Source: Natronospirales bacterium
GTDB lineage: Bacteria; Pseudomonadota; Gammaproteobacteria; Natronospirales; REEB76
NCBI GenBank assembly: GCA_021816765.1
Contig: JAKAXB010000008.1
Location: forward strand, 1-64,000
DNA: 64,000 nucleotides
Direction of reading: 5' to 3'
The position numbers and the translations under genes are program-made. This document shows, in pieces, positions 46,127 through 55,304 of this stretch (its first letter is position 1; each line of letters opens with the position of its first letter). The notes under the pieces are model-generated. The model was not told the origin of the DNA. It saw only the letters and a program-made list of their open reading frames with translations, and ran no database searches.

Positions 46127-47071
46127 TCAGGCCTGGCCCTCCAGGAGGGGCGCCAACTTGGCCTGTACCGTCTGCGGCAAGTGCGCGGCATCGCTCGTAA
46201 ACCAATGTATCTCCTCCTCGGCACGCAGCCACGTGAGCTGGCGCTTGGCAAAGCGGCGCGTGGCTACAATACCCCGCTGTACCGCATCCTCCAGACTGCA
46301 GACGCCCTCCAGGTGCTGCCACAGTTGACGGTAACCCACTGATCGCATGGATGCATGCGTCGTTGTCAGATCGCCCCGCCTGCGCAGATGCGCCACTTCC
46401 TGCAGAAAACCCCCGGCCATCATGGCCTGGAAGCGTTGTGCAATGCGTGCGTGCAGCAACGCGCGGCTTGAGGGCACCAATGCCAGCTTGATAAAGCGAT
46501 AAGACACCGGTTTGACCGCGCCGGCGGCATGCAGTTCCGACATAGGCCGGCCCGTGAGATAAAAAACCTCCAGCGCACGCTGTATGCGCTGCGGATCATT
46601 GACGTGTATGCGCGCTGCGGAGACCGCGTCCACGCGCCGGAGTTCCGCGTGCAATGCACCCCATCCCTGCCGGGCCGCACGGGCATTGATTTCGGCACGC
46701 AAATGCGCATCAGCGACAGGCAGCATGGCAAGGCCATGTTGCAGCGCGCGGAAATACAGCATGGTTCCACCCACCAGCAACGGAATGCGTCCGGCGGCGC
46801 TGATATGGGACATGGTGGCGAGCGCATCCTCGCGGAAACGTCCGGCGGAATAACTTTCCGCCGGATCCAGTATGTCAATAAGATGATGCGGCGCAATACG
46901 CAGGATCGCCGCGTCCGGTTTCGCGGTACCGATATCCATGCCGCGATAGATCATCGCCGAATCCACGCTGACGATGTCGCAAGGGAAATGTCTGACCAGC
47001 TCCACCGCCAGTGCGGTCTTGCCGGAGGCAGTGGCCCCCATGAGCAGGATGGCGAGCGGCGGGGCTCTCAT
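46127..47071 (-). CDS. miaA: tRNA dimethylallyltransferase
   Basis: This 314-residue enzyme adds a dimethylallyl group to A37 of tRNAs that read U-starting codons. It has the P-loop [53 protein letters not shown], and the C-terminal [11 protein letters not shown] and [14 protein letters not shown]. All key motifs are present. Its ATG overlaps the mutL stop by four bases. Confidence 0.96.
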   Translation of the reverse strand: MRAPPLAILLMGATASGKTALAVELVRHFPCDIVSVDSAMIYRGMDIGTAKPDAAILRIAPHHLIDILDPAESYSAGRFREDALATMSHISAAGRIPLLVGGTMLYFRALQHGLAMLPVADAHLRAEINARAARQGWGALHAELRRVDAVSAARIHVNDPQRIQRALEVFYLTGRPMSELHAAGAVKPVSYRFIKLALVPSSRALLHARIAQRFQAMMAGGFLQEVAHLRRRGDLTTTHASMRSVGYRQLWQHLEGVCSLEDAVQRGIVATRRFAKRQLTWLRAEEEIHWFTSDAAHLPQTVQAKLAPLLEGQA

Positions 47072-48831
47072 CGGCCGCGCAGGAACAGCTTGTCAAGCTC
47101 TGCCATGCTGAGCCGCGCCCAGGTCGGACGGCCATGGTTACACTGGTCGGCACGCGGCGTGCGCTCCATCTCCCGCAGCAGCGCGTTCATTTCCGCAAGC
47201 GTAAGCTCGCGATGCGCACGCACCGAAGTATGACAGGCGCGGGTGGCAAGTACGCGCTCCAACGCGGCGTCGAGGCGCCGGCTGGCGCCGTGTTCAGCAA
47301 TATCCGCCAGCAGATCCCGCAGTAATTGCGCCATGTCCTCGCCCTGGAGCAGCGCCGGCACTTCGCGAATGGCCAGGGTTTCCGGACCACGGCGTTCCAC
47401 CCTGAAGCCGATCTCCGCCAAGGCAGCCGACACCGTTTCCCCTCTGTCCGCTTCGCGGCGGCTGACAGTGACCCCCACCGGCACCAGCAGCGGCTGTGAC
47501 ACCACGCGCCCCGACCCCAGTGATGCTTTCATGCGCTCATAGGTGATGCGTTCGTGAGCTGCATGCATATCCACCAGCACCAGACCCTCGCTGGCGGCGG
47601 CAAGGATGTAGATGCCGTGCAACTGTGCCAGCGCGTAACCCAGCGGCGGTACCGCGGGCGAACCTGTTTGTGACGGAGCGGGCTGCGGTGTTATCTCGTG
47701 CAGTCTTGTATAGGCAGCCATATCTTCCGCAACGCGCAGCGCCATCGGCTGCTGCACGTGCGGATTCGGGAAAGAGGCCGCCGGCTGTGCTTGCAGCTCC
47801 ATCCCGGGCGCCCGCCCGATCGGGGAATGCGGCGTGGTGTCCTTCAACACCGTTTCCACGGTGCGGAACACATAATCATGCACCAGGCGGCCATCGCGGA
47901 AACGCACCTCGTACTTGGCCGGATGGGCATTCACATCCACGCGCGCCGCATCCAGCTCCAGGTACAGTACATAAGCCGGATGGCGGCCATGAAACAACAC
48001 GTCGTGATAGGCGAGCTTGATCGCGTGGGCCAACAGCTTGTCACGCACCATGCGGCCATTCACATAAAAATACTGCAGATCCGGCTGACTGCGCGAAAAG
48101 GTGGGGCGCGCGATCCAGCCACGCAGGATCAATCCCGTCATGGCGTGGGTAAGGTGCAGGGCCTGAGCTACGAATTCCTTGCCCAGTAGCACCGCCACAC
48201 GCTGTTCATGCTCGCGCTGCTCCGTGGCGGCGGCGAGCGCATACACGCCGCGACCGTTATGGCGCACATGCAGGGCCACATCCTGCCGCGCCAGTGCCAG
48301 CCGCCGCAGCACCGTGTCCACGTGGCTGAATTCCGTATGCTCACTTTTCAGAAATTTGCGCCGCGCCGGCGTGTTGAAGAACAGTTCGCGCACTTCCACC
48401 GTAGTACCGGCGGGATGGGGCACTGGCACGGCTTCGCTGTAATGGCCGTGGCCGTCGCCCTCGACGCGCCAGCCATGCCCGTCATCGCGGGTGCGCGAGG
48501 TAATGGCAAGCCGTGCCACCGCACCGATACTGGGCAACGCCTCACCGCGGAAGCCCAGCGTGATGACGTGTTCCAGATCGTCCAGGCTGGCGATCTTGCT
48601 GGTCGCATGACGCGCCAGTGCCAGCGCCAATTCATCCTTGGGAATGCCACCGCCGTCATCGCGCACGCGGATGAGCCGCGCGCCTCCCTGCTCCACCTCC
48701 ACATCAATGCGCGTCGCGTCCGCATCCAGGCTGTTTTCCAGCAATTCCTTCACCACTGATGCCGGGCGTTCCACGACCTCGCCGGCGGCGATCTGGTTGA
48801 TGAGTTGGGGTGGTAAACAGCGGATAGGCAT
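47068..48831 (-). CDS. mutL: DNA mismatch repair protein MutL
   Basis: This 587-residue protein links mismatch recognition to strand removal. The N-terminal GHKL ATPase has INQIAAGEVVERPASVVKEL, DDGGGIPKDEL and TLGFRGEALPSIGAVARL. The C-terminal dimerisation domain contains DMHAAHERITYE, which fits the DQHA-x2-E-x4-E endonuclease motif (Q to M), and CNHGRPTW near the end fits the zinc-binding C-x-H-x-R-P motif. Those are absent from E. coli MutL but present in MutH-free bacteria. The ATG at 48831 gives the usual MPIRCLPPQLINQIAAGEVV start. It follows amiC. Confidence 0.96.
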   Translation of the reverse strand: MPIRCLPPQLINQIAAGEVVERPASVVKELLENSLDADATRIDVEVEQGGARLIRVRDDGGGIPKDELALALARHATSKIASLDDLEHVITLGFRGEALPSIGAVARLAITSRTRDDGHGWRVEGDGHGHYSEAVPVPHPAGTTVEVRELFFNTPARRKFLKSEHTEFSHVDTVLRRLALARQDVALHVRHNGRGVYALAAATEQREHEQRVAVLLGKEFVAQALHLTHAMTGLILRGWIARPTFSRSQPDLQYFYVNGRMVRDKLLAHAIKLAYHDVLFHGRHPAYVLYLELDAARVDVNAHPAKYEVRFRDGRLVHDYVFRTVETVLKDTTPHSPIGRAPGMELQAQPAASFPNPHVQQPMALRVAEDMAAYTRLHEITPQPAPSQTGSPAVPPLGYALAQLHGIYILAAASEGLVLVDMHAAHERITYERMKASLGSGRVVSQPLLVPVGVTVSRREADRGETVSAALAEIGFRVERRGPETLAIREVPALLQGEDMAQLLRDLLADIAEHGASRRLDAALERVLATRACHTSVRAHRELTLAEMNALLREMERTPRADQCNHGRPTWARLSMAELDKLFLRGR

Positions 48832-48896
48832 GGGGCACCACAAAGGCTCACGGAAGCCTAGCTTAGCGGCTGCAGGAGGCTGGAGAAAGAACGCGG

Positions 48897-50129
48897 CTAT
48901 TGACCGCGCTGGCTACGACTGGCGACCGCGTAGTCCGAAGATTGGTCAGCGGCAGATACCGCCTCGGTGTGCAGCTTGTGACGGGCTTTCATCATGGCCA
49001 GCTCGGTGCCGGGCGGCGGATACTGGTCAAAATAATTTGTCACCCCCCCCAGGATCGCTTTGGCGATTTTTTCCTGGTAGGCGGAGCTCATAAGCAGGCG
49101 CTCTTCCTGCGGATTGGTGATGTAGTCGGTCTCCACCAGGATGGAGGGGATATCCGGCGATTTGAGCACAACGAAGGCGGCCTGCTGCACGTGGAAACGG
49201 TGCATGGGACCGAGCCTGGACAATTGCCGCGCCACACGGTTGCCCACATCCAGACTGGCGCTGATGGTGGCGGTCTGTGACAGATCGATGAGTACCGAAG
49301 CCAGCATGCTGCTCTTGTTGGCGAGGGATACGCCGCCCAACAGGTCGGAGTCGTTTTCACGCTCTGCCAGCAGGCGGGCGTGCTCGGAAGACGCGCCGTG
49401 CATGGACAATGCGTACACCGTAGCCCCGTCAGCGTAGCCATCGCGGGCTGCATCGCAATGAATGGAGATGAAGATATCGGCATGGGCCGCGCGGGCGCGG
49501 TCAATGCGCTGGCGCAGTGTAAGGTAGTAATCTCCGTTACGGGTCAGGAATGGTCTGAAACCCGGTTGCCTCGCCACCAGTGCCGCGAGCTTGCGGGCAA
49601 TCTGCAGCGTGATGGTTTTTTCCATAACGCCATGGGGGCCGATGGCACCGGAATCAATGCCGCCGTGACCGGCGTCAATGGCCACCACAATGTCACGGCC
49701 GGTCTGGGGCACGGCGGTGGCCGCGGTAAGTACCGGACGGCGTTCCGCCTGGTCATTCCGCCCCGCGCTGTACAGGTACACCAGAAGTTGCGCACCGCCG
49801 GGACTTTGCCGCACCAGGCTGCGTGGCGTGGCACGCTGCTTCAAATCCAGCACCACGCGCAGATTGTCGCGGCCATGCACACCACTACGCAAATCCCTCA
49901 CCGCTCCCTGACCCGGCGGCAGGTTGGTGTCGAGGCGCGCGTTGTCCACATCAATGACGATGCGGTTCGGGTCGCTCAGGGTGAAAATGCGGTGTTCCAC
50001 CGGTCCTGAAAGATCGAAAACCACGGCCGTATGCCCGTCACGGGAGGAGAAATGCACCCCCTGCACACTCACAGGTACAGCCAGTGCCGCCACCGGCCAG
50101 AGGATCATCAGAGCCAGCAATAGCTTCAT
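48897..50129 (-). CDS. amiC: N-acetylmuramoyl-L-alanine amidase, AmiC-like
   Basis: This 410-residue periplasmic amidase cleaves septal peptidoglycan. A signal peptide (MKLLLALMILWPVAALA) is followed by an AMIN domain (VQGVHFSSRDGHTAVVFDLS to about residue 125) and the zinc amidase domain with AIDAGHGGIDSGA, MEKTITLQIA, FISIHCDAARDG and ILVETDYITN, which hold the zinc ligands and catalytic glutamate. No LysM tail is present; the last 40 residues are polar. The ATG at 50129 is chosen because the promoter at 50160-50187 places the transcript start near 50154, which excludes an upstream ATG (50168) and makes another (50153) leaderless. Confidence 0.93.
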   Translation of the reverse strand: MKLLLALMILWPVAALAVPVSVQGVHFSSRDGHTAVVFDLSGPVEHRIFTLSDPNRIVIDVDNARLDTNLPPGQGAVRDLRSGVHGRDNLRVVLDLKQRATPRSLVRQSPGGAQLLVYLYSAGRNDQAERRPVLTAATAVPQTGRDIVVAIDAGHGGIDSGAIGPHGVMEKTITLQIARKLAALVARQPGFRPFLTRNGDYYLTLRQRIDRARAAHADIFISIHCDAARDGYADGATVYALSMHGASSEHARLLAERENDSDLLGGVSLANKSSMLASVLIDLSQTATISASLDVGNRVARQLSRLGPMHRFHVQQAAFVVLKSPDIPSILVETDYITNPQEERLLMSSAYQEKIAKAILGGVTNYFDQYPPPGTELAMMKARHKLHTEAVSAADQSSDYAVASRSQRGQ

Positions 50130-50159
50130 GCCCGGACCGAGATGTGGGGACATGCAGTA

Positions 50160-50187
50160 GTTATACACAATCCTTCAGGGATTTCAA
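50160..50187 (-). promoter_or_regulatory. Promoter of amiC
   Basis: On the minus strand TTGAAA (50187-50182), a 16-base spacer and TATAAC (50165-50160) match five of six bases in each box. A very AT-rich stretch upstream (50188-50230) could act as an UP element. It fixes the likely amiC start at 50129 and shows that mutL, miaA and hfq may be read from here. Confidence 0.7.
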
Positions 50188-50251
50188 GGCTTTTTATTAA
50201 TGAATTTATATAGATACAACGGTATCTTATAGCTTAGCCTGAGAAACGGAC

Positions 50252-50752
50252 TCAACCCGGATTGGCTAGCCCCGGCATGGCAGCACCCTGGACGCCGGCC
50301 CGCCACGCCTCGACCAGATTCCTGCCCCGCCCGCTGGGGGCTTCAACCTGTACTTGCCGGCCCGGCTCCCGCAGCTGGATATTCAATTTCAGGTCCGGTG
50401 GCGGCAGCGCGCCCGCGCCCCGTTCCGGCCATTCCACAAATATCCATTGCTCCGGATCATCCAACTCGCGAATCCCAAGGAACTCCAATTCATCTGCTGC
50501 GCGTATGCGGTACAAATCCAAGTGCTGAAACAGCCGGCCCGGAAACTCATAGCCCTCCATGAGAGTGTAGGTTGGACTGCGCACCCGGCCGGTAAAGCCC
50601 AGACCGCGCAGCACGCCACGCACCAGGGTGGTCTTGCCAGCACCCACCTCACCCGCGAGGTACACCACAGCACCGCTTTTCAGCGCGTGTGCCAGTTGCA
50701 CGCCCAGCGCCTCCATCGCCGTGGCATCAGCTACCGTGAAAAACCGACTCAT
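50252..50752 (-). CDS. tsaE: tRNA threonylcarbamoyladenosine ATPase TsaE
   Basis: This 166-residue ATPase supports TsaB-TsaD in forming t6A37 of tRNA. It has YLAGEVGAGKTTLVRGVLRG (Walker A), SPTYTLMEGYEF, HLDLYRIRAADELEFLGI and IFVEWPERG, all typical. Its ATG overlaps the nnrDE stop by four bases (ATGA). The last 30 residues run into a variable tail. tsaE between nnrDE and amiC is the usual gammaproteobacterial order. Confidence 0.95.
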   Translation of the reverse strand: MSRFFTVADATAMEALGVQLAHALKSGAVVYLAGEVGAGKTTLVRGVLRGLGFTGRVRSPTYTLMEGYEFPGRLFQHLDLYRIRAADELEFLGIRELDDPEQWIFVEWPERGAGALPPPDLKLNIQLREPGRQVQVEAPSGRGRNLVEAWRAGVQGAAMPGLANPG

Positions 50753-52218
50753 GCATTGACCACGCTGCGCAACGCCGCGATCAGGTCGCGCGCCGTCAAT
50801 CCCCGCTCGCCGGCTTGAGCAGCTTGGTCTCCCGCGAGCGCGTGCACGCAGACGCCGGCGCGGGCCGCATCTGGCAAAGACAGGCCTTGGGCAATCAACG
50901 CGGCAATCACGCCGGTCAGCGCGTCACCCATGCCTGGTGCCGCCATGCCGGGGTTGCCGTGGATGCAGACCGCTGGCGTTTCATCGCTGGCCGCGACAAT
51001 GCTGCCGGTCCCTTTGAGCACCGCCACGCCCCGATACTGTTCCACTAGTTGCTCGGCCGCTTGATAGCGATCCACCTGCACCGACTCTGTGGACAACTTG
51101 AGCAGGCGCCCGGCTTCACCCGGATGGGGCGTCAGTACCCACTGGCCGCGAGCCATGGGATGCGCCGCCAGCAGATTGAGGGCATCCGCATCCACCACCA
51201 GCGGCAGCGGTGTATCCAATGCCCGCGCCAGCAAGGTGCGACCCCAGTCGTCCCCGCCCAGACCCGGACCGATGGCGATCACCGTGGCGCATGCCATGAG
51301 CGGCACCACGTCTCCGGCGGTTTCCATGCCATGCACCATGGCTTCCGGCAAACCGGCGAGCAAACCCGCCACGTGTGCCGGACGCGTGGCGACGGTCACC
51401 AGCCCGGCGCCGCTGCGCAGTGCGGCTTCGGCGGTAAGGCGCACCGCTCCACCCATGCCCAGGTCACCGCCGATTACCAGCACGTGACCGAACCGGCCCT
51501 TGTGGGCCGAGCGCGGACGCCGTGGCAGGCGCGTTTCCGCATCACTGATACAGCGTGCCACCGGTATGGTATCCGCGTAAATCTGCGATGGCACCCCCAG
51601 AGCCGCCAACTCTATGCCGCCTGCGCAAGCCGGTCCTTCGCCGGTAACGAGACCAGCTTTCATACCGATAAAGGTCGCAGTCACAGTGGCGCGCACCGCT
51701 GCCCCCATCACCGCGCCTGTATCCGCATTCAGGCCGGAAGGAATATCCAGCGCCAGCACCGGCCGGTCGCATTGATTGATGAATTCCACCGCTTCCCGCC
51801 AGCGACCTTCCAGCGGACGGCTCACACCAATGCCGAACAGGGCATCCACGATCACATCCGCATCCGCCGGCAGCGCGCCGTTGAACGGCTCTTCATGCCC
51901 TTTCGCGGACAGATACTTGGCGCGTGCTGCCCCGGCGGCGGACAAGTGCGCCATGTCACCCAGGTTCAACACGCTCACGCGCCGCTTCGCGTCCCTGGCT
52001 TCCGCAGCCAGCACATAACCGTCACCGGCGTTGTTGCCGGCACCGGCAAACACAACGATATGCCGCGCCTCAGGCCAGTGGTTCAGCAGCGCCTGCCACG
52101 CCGCCGCACCGGCGCGGTGCATGAGCTCCTCCGCGGAAATGCCATGAATTTCGATGGCACGGCGATCCAGTTCCCGCAACTGGGCCGCACTGTACAACGC
52201 TTGGGAAAATACCGACAT
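50749..52218 (-). CDS. nnr: Bifunctional NAD(P)H-hydrate epimerase / ADP-dependent dehydratase
   Basis: This 489-residue repair enzyme restores damaged NADH and NADPH hydrates. The N-terminal half is the epimerase (NnrE), with HRAGAAAWQALL, FAGAGNNAGDGYVLA and VDALFGIGVSRPLEG. The C-terminal half is the dehydratase (NnrD), with GHVLVIGGDLGMGGAVRLTA, IGPGLGGDDWG, VLTPHPGEAGRLL and GNPGMAAPGMGDALTGVIAA. The ATG at 52218 gives MSVFSQALYSAAQLRELDRR. A TATAAT ends six bases before this ATG, so the transcript may be leaderless. It diverges from queG. Confidence 0.95.
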   Translation of the reverse strand: MSVFSQALYSAAQLRELDRRAIEIHGISAEELMHRAGAAAWQALLNHWPEARHIVVFAGAGNNAGDGYVLAAEARDAKRRVSVLNLGDMAHLSAAGAARAKYLSAKGHEEPFNGALPADADVIVDALFGIGVSRPLEGRWREAVEFINQCDRPVLALDIPSGLNADTGAVMGAAVRATVTATFIGMKAGLVTGEGPACAGGIELAALGVPSQIYADTIPVARCISDAETRLPRRPRSAHKGRFGHVLVIGGDLGMGGAVRLTAEAALRSGAGLVTVATRPAHVAGLLAGLPEAMVHGMETAGDVVPLMACATVIAIGPGLGGDDWGRTLLARALDTPLPLVVDADALNLLAAHPMARGQWVLTPHPGEAGRLLKLSTESVQVDRYQAAEQLVEQYRGVAVLKGTGSIVAASDETPAVCIHGNPGMAAPGMGDALTGVIAALIAQGLSLPDAARAGVCVHALAGDQAAQAGERGLTARDLIAALRSVVNA

Positions 52219-52224
52219 GGCGGC

Positions 52225-52230
52225 ATTATA
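52225..52230 (-). promoter_or_regulatory. TATAAT immediately before nnrDE
   Basis: On the minus strand TATAAT at 52230-52225 is followed by GCCGCC and then the ATG of nnrDE. A start point at the normal distance would fall on or next to the A of ATG. No convincing -35 is seen, so activity is uncertain. Confidence 0.35.
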
Positions 52231-52255
52231 TACAGCACGCCACCCGAAACGGTTT

Positions 52256-53338
52256 ATGCACCCGGAACCCATTTCCACCCTGGACTTTGCCGCACTCGCG
52301 CTGGCCATCAAGGGCTGGAGCCGGGAACTGGGCTTCCAGCAGTTGGGTATCAGCGATGTGAACTTGGCGAAAGACGAGCAGCGCCTGCTGCAATGGCTCC
52401 GGCAAGAGCGTCACGGCGAGATGGGCTACATGGCGCGCCACGGCACGCGCCGCAGCCGTCCGGCGGAACTGGTACCCGGCACCCTGCGGGTGATTTCCGT
52501 GCGCATGGATTACTGGCCGGATGGGTCGGAAGAAGCAAAGGCCCTGCTTGAAGAAAAGGATCGCGCGTACATCGCCCGTTATGCTCTCGGCCGCGATTAC
52601 CACAAAGTATTACGCAAGCGTTTGCAGAAGCTCGCCGGCCGGATTCAGGATGAAATCGGCGCCTTCGGCTACCGCGCCTTCACCGACAGTGCGCCGGTGC
52701 TGGAAAAGGCGCTGGCGCGCAATGCCGGGCTGGGCTGGATCGGCAAGCACACCAACTTGATAAACAAGAACGCTGGATCCTGGTTCTTCCTGGGCGAGCT
52801 GTACACCGATCTGTCGCTGCCCGTGGATGTACCCGCTGAAAATCACTGCGGCAGCTGTCATGCCTGCATGGATATCTGCCCCACCGGCGCCATTGTTGCC
52901 CCCTACCAGCTCGACGCCCGCCGCTGCATCGCCTATCTCACTATCGAATACAAAGGCCCTATCCCGGTGGAATTCCGCAAGGTCATGGGCAACCGCATCT
53001 TCGGCTGTGATGATTGCCAGCTTTTCTGTCCCTGGAACAAGTTCGCCCGACCCACGATGGAAAAGGACTTCAAACCTCACCACGGCCTTGACGACGCGGC
53101 GCTGGTGGAACTGTTCAACTGGACGGAAGCGGAATTTCTGGAACGCACTGCGGGCAGCGCCATCCGCCGCGTCGGCTACGAATGCTGGCTGCGGAATATT
53201 GCAGTGGCACTCGGCAATTCACCGTCTTCACCGGAAATTATTGCCGCTATGCAATCACGGACAAATTATCCTTCCGAATTGGTACGGGAACATGTGCAGT
53301 GGGCACTGGAACAGCACACGACCCGGCAAGTAATGTAA
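52256..53338 (+). CDS. queG: Epoxyqueuosine reductase QueG
   Basis: This 360-residue cobalamin- and iron-sulfur-dependent enzyme makes queuosine from epoxyqueuosine in tRNA, the last step of that pathway. It contains FTDSAPVLEKALARNAGLGW (cofactor-binding face), two 4Fe-4S ligand sets (CGSCHACMDICPTGAI and CDDCQLFCPWNK), and a C-terminal HEAT-like part (IRRVGYECWLRNIAVALGN). The ATG at 52256 is used; another at 52217 would overlap the nnrDE start codon. It diverges from nnrDE. A small hairpin (53356-53370) lies after the stop, in the convergent gap. Confidence 0.95.
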   Translation: MHPEPISTLDFAALALAIKGWSRELGFQQLGISDVNLAKDEQRLLQWLRQERHGEMGYMARHGTRRSRPAELVPGTLRVISVRMDYWPDGSEEAKALLEEKDRAYIARYALGRDYHKVLRKRLQKLAGRIQDEIGAFGYRAFTDSAPVLEKALARNAGLGWIGKHTNLINKNAGSWFFLGELYTDLSLPVDVPAENHCGSCHACMDICPTGAIVAPYQLDARRCIAYLTIEYKGPIPVEFRKVMGNRIFGCDDCQLFCPWNKFARPTMEKDFKPHHGLDDAALVELFNWTEAEFLERTAGSAIRRVGYECWLRNIAVALGNSPSSPEIIAAMQSRTNYPSELVREHVQWALEQHTTRQVM

Positions 53339-53390
53339 ATCCGGCTCTGATCCACGATTGTCCAACAATCATCCCGTCGGCAACCGGGCT

Positions 53391-53900
53391 TCATTGCTTT
53401 CCTACCTTGCAATTGTGTTTTGCCCACTGCAATTTAATCTCGGGTCCCGACCGCGGCTCGTAATAAAGCCAGACTGGCATGCCTTGTCTGACGATCCTCT
53501 CGATAGGCGAGCCGGCGTTTATGGCAAAATTTATCGCGGTACCATTCAAGTGGATATAATAATACTTTGCCCGGTTACTGGTATATCTGCCCTGCCCAAA
53601 GAGAATTGCACCTTGGTGGATTCGCGCCCAATTCCTATGACCGGTGATGGATTGATACAAAACATATTGCCCCGAATTCTCGATGATCACCTCAATGAGA
53701 CGATCATCCTCCTGATTGGAAAAGCACCATTTTCCGACGGAATACTTCCTGAGACTAGCGACGGAATTGATCCTGGTTTCGGTTCTGTTTTTCTTGTCAT
53801 TATCAGACCTCTCGCATCCATATAGGGTCGCCGTCAACGCAACCAGGATGCATGCCAGGCATATTGTTTTTGAGCATGAACCATGATTGACTGCCACCAT
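53391..53900 (-). CDS. Putative lipoprotein of unknown function
   Basis: This 169-residue protein is not recognised. It has a lipoprotein signal (TICLACILVALTATLYGC with the cysteine after LYG), a polar linker, and a domain of about 110 residues with VGKWCFSNQEDDRLIEVIIE, YIHLNGTAINFAINAG and MPVWLYYEPRS. The pattern could form a small beta-rich fold. The ATG at 53900 has AGAGAG five bases upstream; a frame that stays open for 30 codons upstream is ignored. It is clearly more AT-rich than its neighbours, which hints at transfer. It converges on queG. Confidence 0.6.
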   Translation of the reverse strand: MVAVNHGSCSKTICLACILVALTATLYGCERSDNDKKNRTETRINSVASLRKYSVGKWCFSNQEDDRLIEVIIENSGQYVLYQSITGHRNWARIHQGAILFGQGRYTSNRAKYYYIHLNGTAINFAINAGSPIERIVRQGMPVWLYYEPRSGPEIKLQWAKHNCKVGKQ

Positions 53901-54026
53901 TACAGCTCTCTGAAGCACTGGTTTCCGTTCTGGCAGGCGGCCATCCGATTCGCGAACATTGATCCGCTTTGTGCAAGCCGTACCTTTCATTTCATTGCAA
54001 GCCCACCAAGTCCCCTAAACTTTTTA

Positions 54027-54770
54027 TCAATCAGACCGGACTTTCGTGCTTTGACCATGGCAATCGCGGAAACGTAACCCGCTGCCGCAGGGACAGGGTG
54101 CATCCGGACCTACGGTCGCCGCCTTGTCGAATTGTCCGAGGCTCGCCGGCCGCCGGAAATGCCGTTGCATGGTGAGCTTATCGAAAGGGCCGATGCGCTC
54201 GCGGCCGTCGTGCTTGAAATCCGTGTACTGGCCGTGGGCGTCCACGTAGTGCAGGAAAGTCTGCACCCAGTATTCGCCCGCGAAAGGTTCGCGCCAGTGG
54301 GGCACGTCGGCGCCGCGGTAGACGAGCATGTCGCCGGGCGCCAGCGCCACGGGCTTATCCTGGCCCTCACTTGCCACACACAGCGGCCACAGCGCCGCCG
54401 CCTTGAAACCAAGAGCAAGTGAAGTGCTGATCTCGCAGGAGGGGCGGTCCAGGTGCTTGGGCAGTACCGCGCCGTTGCCGTAGATGCGGAGATAGGAATA
54501 GCACGGCAAAAGCTCCAATCCGGTGGCCTGCTCCACTGCGGGCTTCAGCTCCAGCAGCAGGCTTTCGCTCAACGCATCGGCATACCGGCCAAGCGCGGCG
54601 CGGAACATCTCCTCGCGCAGGTAGTAGCCGGGCCAATTCTGCTGCAGCAGTGCATATGTGGCCATGAACCGGGCGCTTTCGGAGCTGATCACGCCGGGCA
54701 GCAACGTGTAGCCGCTGTGCCGGAACTGGTCGGCGCCGGCAGACGGGGATTGGGACGCGGGAACGCTCAT
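54027..54770 (-). CDS. 2OG-Fe(II) oxygenase-like protein with C-terminal SEC-C motif
   Basis: This 247-residue protein has the pattern of a 2-oxoglutarate and iron dioxygenase: LPKHLDRPSCEIS supplies HxD, and GADVPHWREPF the distal histidine. The fold strands (CYSYLRIYGNG, LALGFKAAALWPL, GDMLVYRGADVPHWRE) fit. At the end, DAPCPCGSGLRFRDCHG is a SEC-C zinc-binding motif, which in SecA and others binds zinc and the ribosome or partners. The substrate is unknown. The ATG at 54770 is the only one that includes the oxygenase start. It stands apart from panD, with a terminator between. Confidence 0.7.
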   Translation of the reverse strand: MSVPASQSPSAGADQFRHSGYTLLPGVISSESARFMATYALLQQNWPGYYLREEMFRAALGRYADALSESLLLELKPAVEQATGLELLPCYSYLRIYGNGAVLPKHLDRPSCEISTSLALGFKAAALWPLCVASEGQDKPVALAPGDMLVYRGADVPHWREPFAGEYWVQTFLHYVDAHGQYTDFKHDGRERIGPFDKLTMQRHFRRPASLGQFDKAATVGPDAPCPCGSGLRFRDCHGQSTKVRSD

Positions 54771-54852
54771 GGACAGCCGGGCTGTTCAAGGAATGAATTT
54801 CAGCTTAAACCTTTGGGGTTCGCAGTCAACCGTGCAGCCCGCCCTGCTCCTC

Positions 54853-54879
54853 AAAAAACCGGGATTCAGGCAGCCTGAA
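54853..54879 (-). terminator. Terminator of the pan operon
   Basis: TTCAGGC (54865-54871) pairs with GCCTGAA (54873-54879) at the panD stop; on the minus strand TCCCGG and then TTTTTT (54858-54853) follow. The gap between stem and T-run is longer than ideal. Confidence 0.45.
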
Positions 54880-55246
54880 CGGGGATGGCATTGGCGGTGC
54901 GGGTAATCTTGTTGTGCTCGTTTAGATAGACGAGCCGCGGCTTGTGGTTGATGGCTTCAGCGGCATTCAGGTGCGCGTAGGCACAGATAATCACGCGGTC
55001 TCCGGGCATGGCCCGATGGGCGGCGGCGCCGTTCACGGAGATGATGCCGGAACCGGTGGCGGCGCGGATGGCGTAGGTAGTGAAGCGTTCGCCGTTGCTG
55101 ACGTTATAGACTTGGATCTGCTCGTAATCGAGGATGCCAGCCGCGTCCAGCAGGCTGCCGTCAATGGCACAGGAACCCTCGTAATCCACTTCCGCATGGG
55201 TTACGCAGGCACGGTGCAGCTTGGCTTTGAGCACGGTAAGTTGCAT
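54866..55246 (-). CDS. panD: Aspartate 1-decarboxylase
   Basis: This 126-residue pyruvoyl enzyme turns aspartate into beta-alanine for pantothenate. The self-cleavage site G24-S25 is in [10 protein letters not shown], with K9 and Y58 in their usual places ([12 protein letters not shown] and [14 protein letters not shown]). The length is standard. The ATG at 55246 is the family start; a long frame upstream is ignored. It is the last gene of the panB-panC-panD set, 58 bases after panC. Confidence 0.97.
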   Translation of the reverse strand: MQLTVLKAKLHRACVTHAEVDYEGSCAIDGSLLDAAGILDYEQIQVYNVSNGERFTTYAIRAATGSGIISVNGAAAHRAMPGDRVIICAYAHLNAAEAINHKPRLVYLNEHNKITRTANAIPVQAA

Positions 55247-55304
55247 GGGATTCCGCCGGGTCTGTGTGACCAGCGGCGATTTTACTCCGTGCCGGCGCCC
55301 ACGC

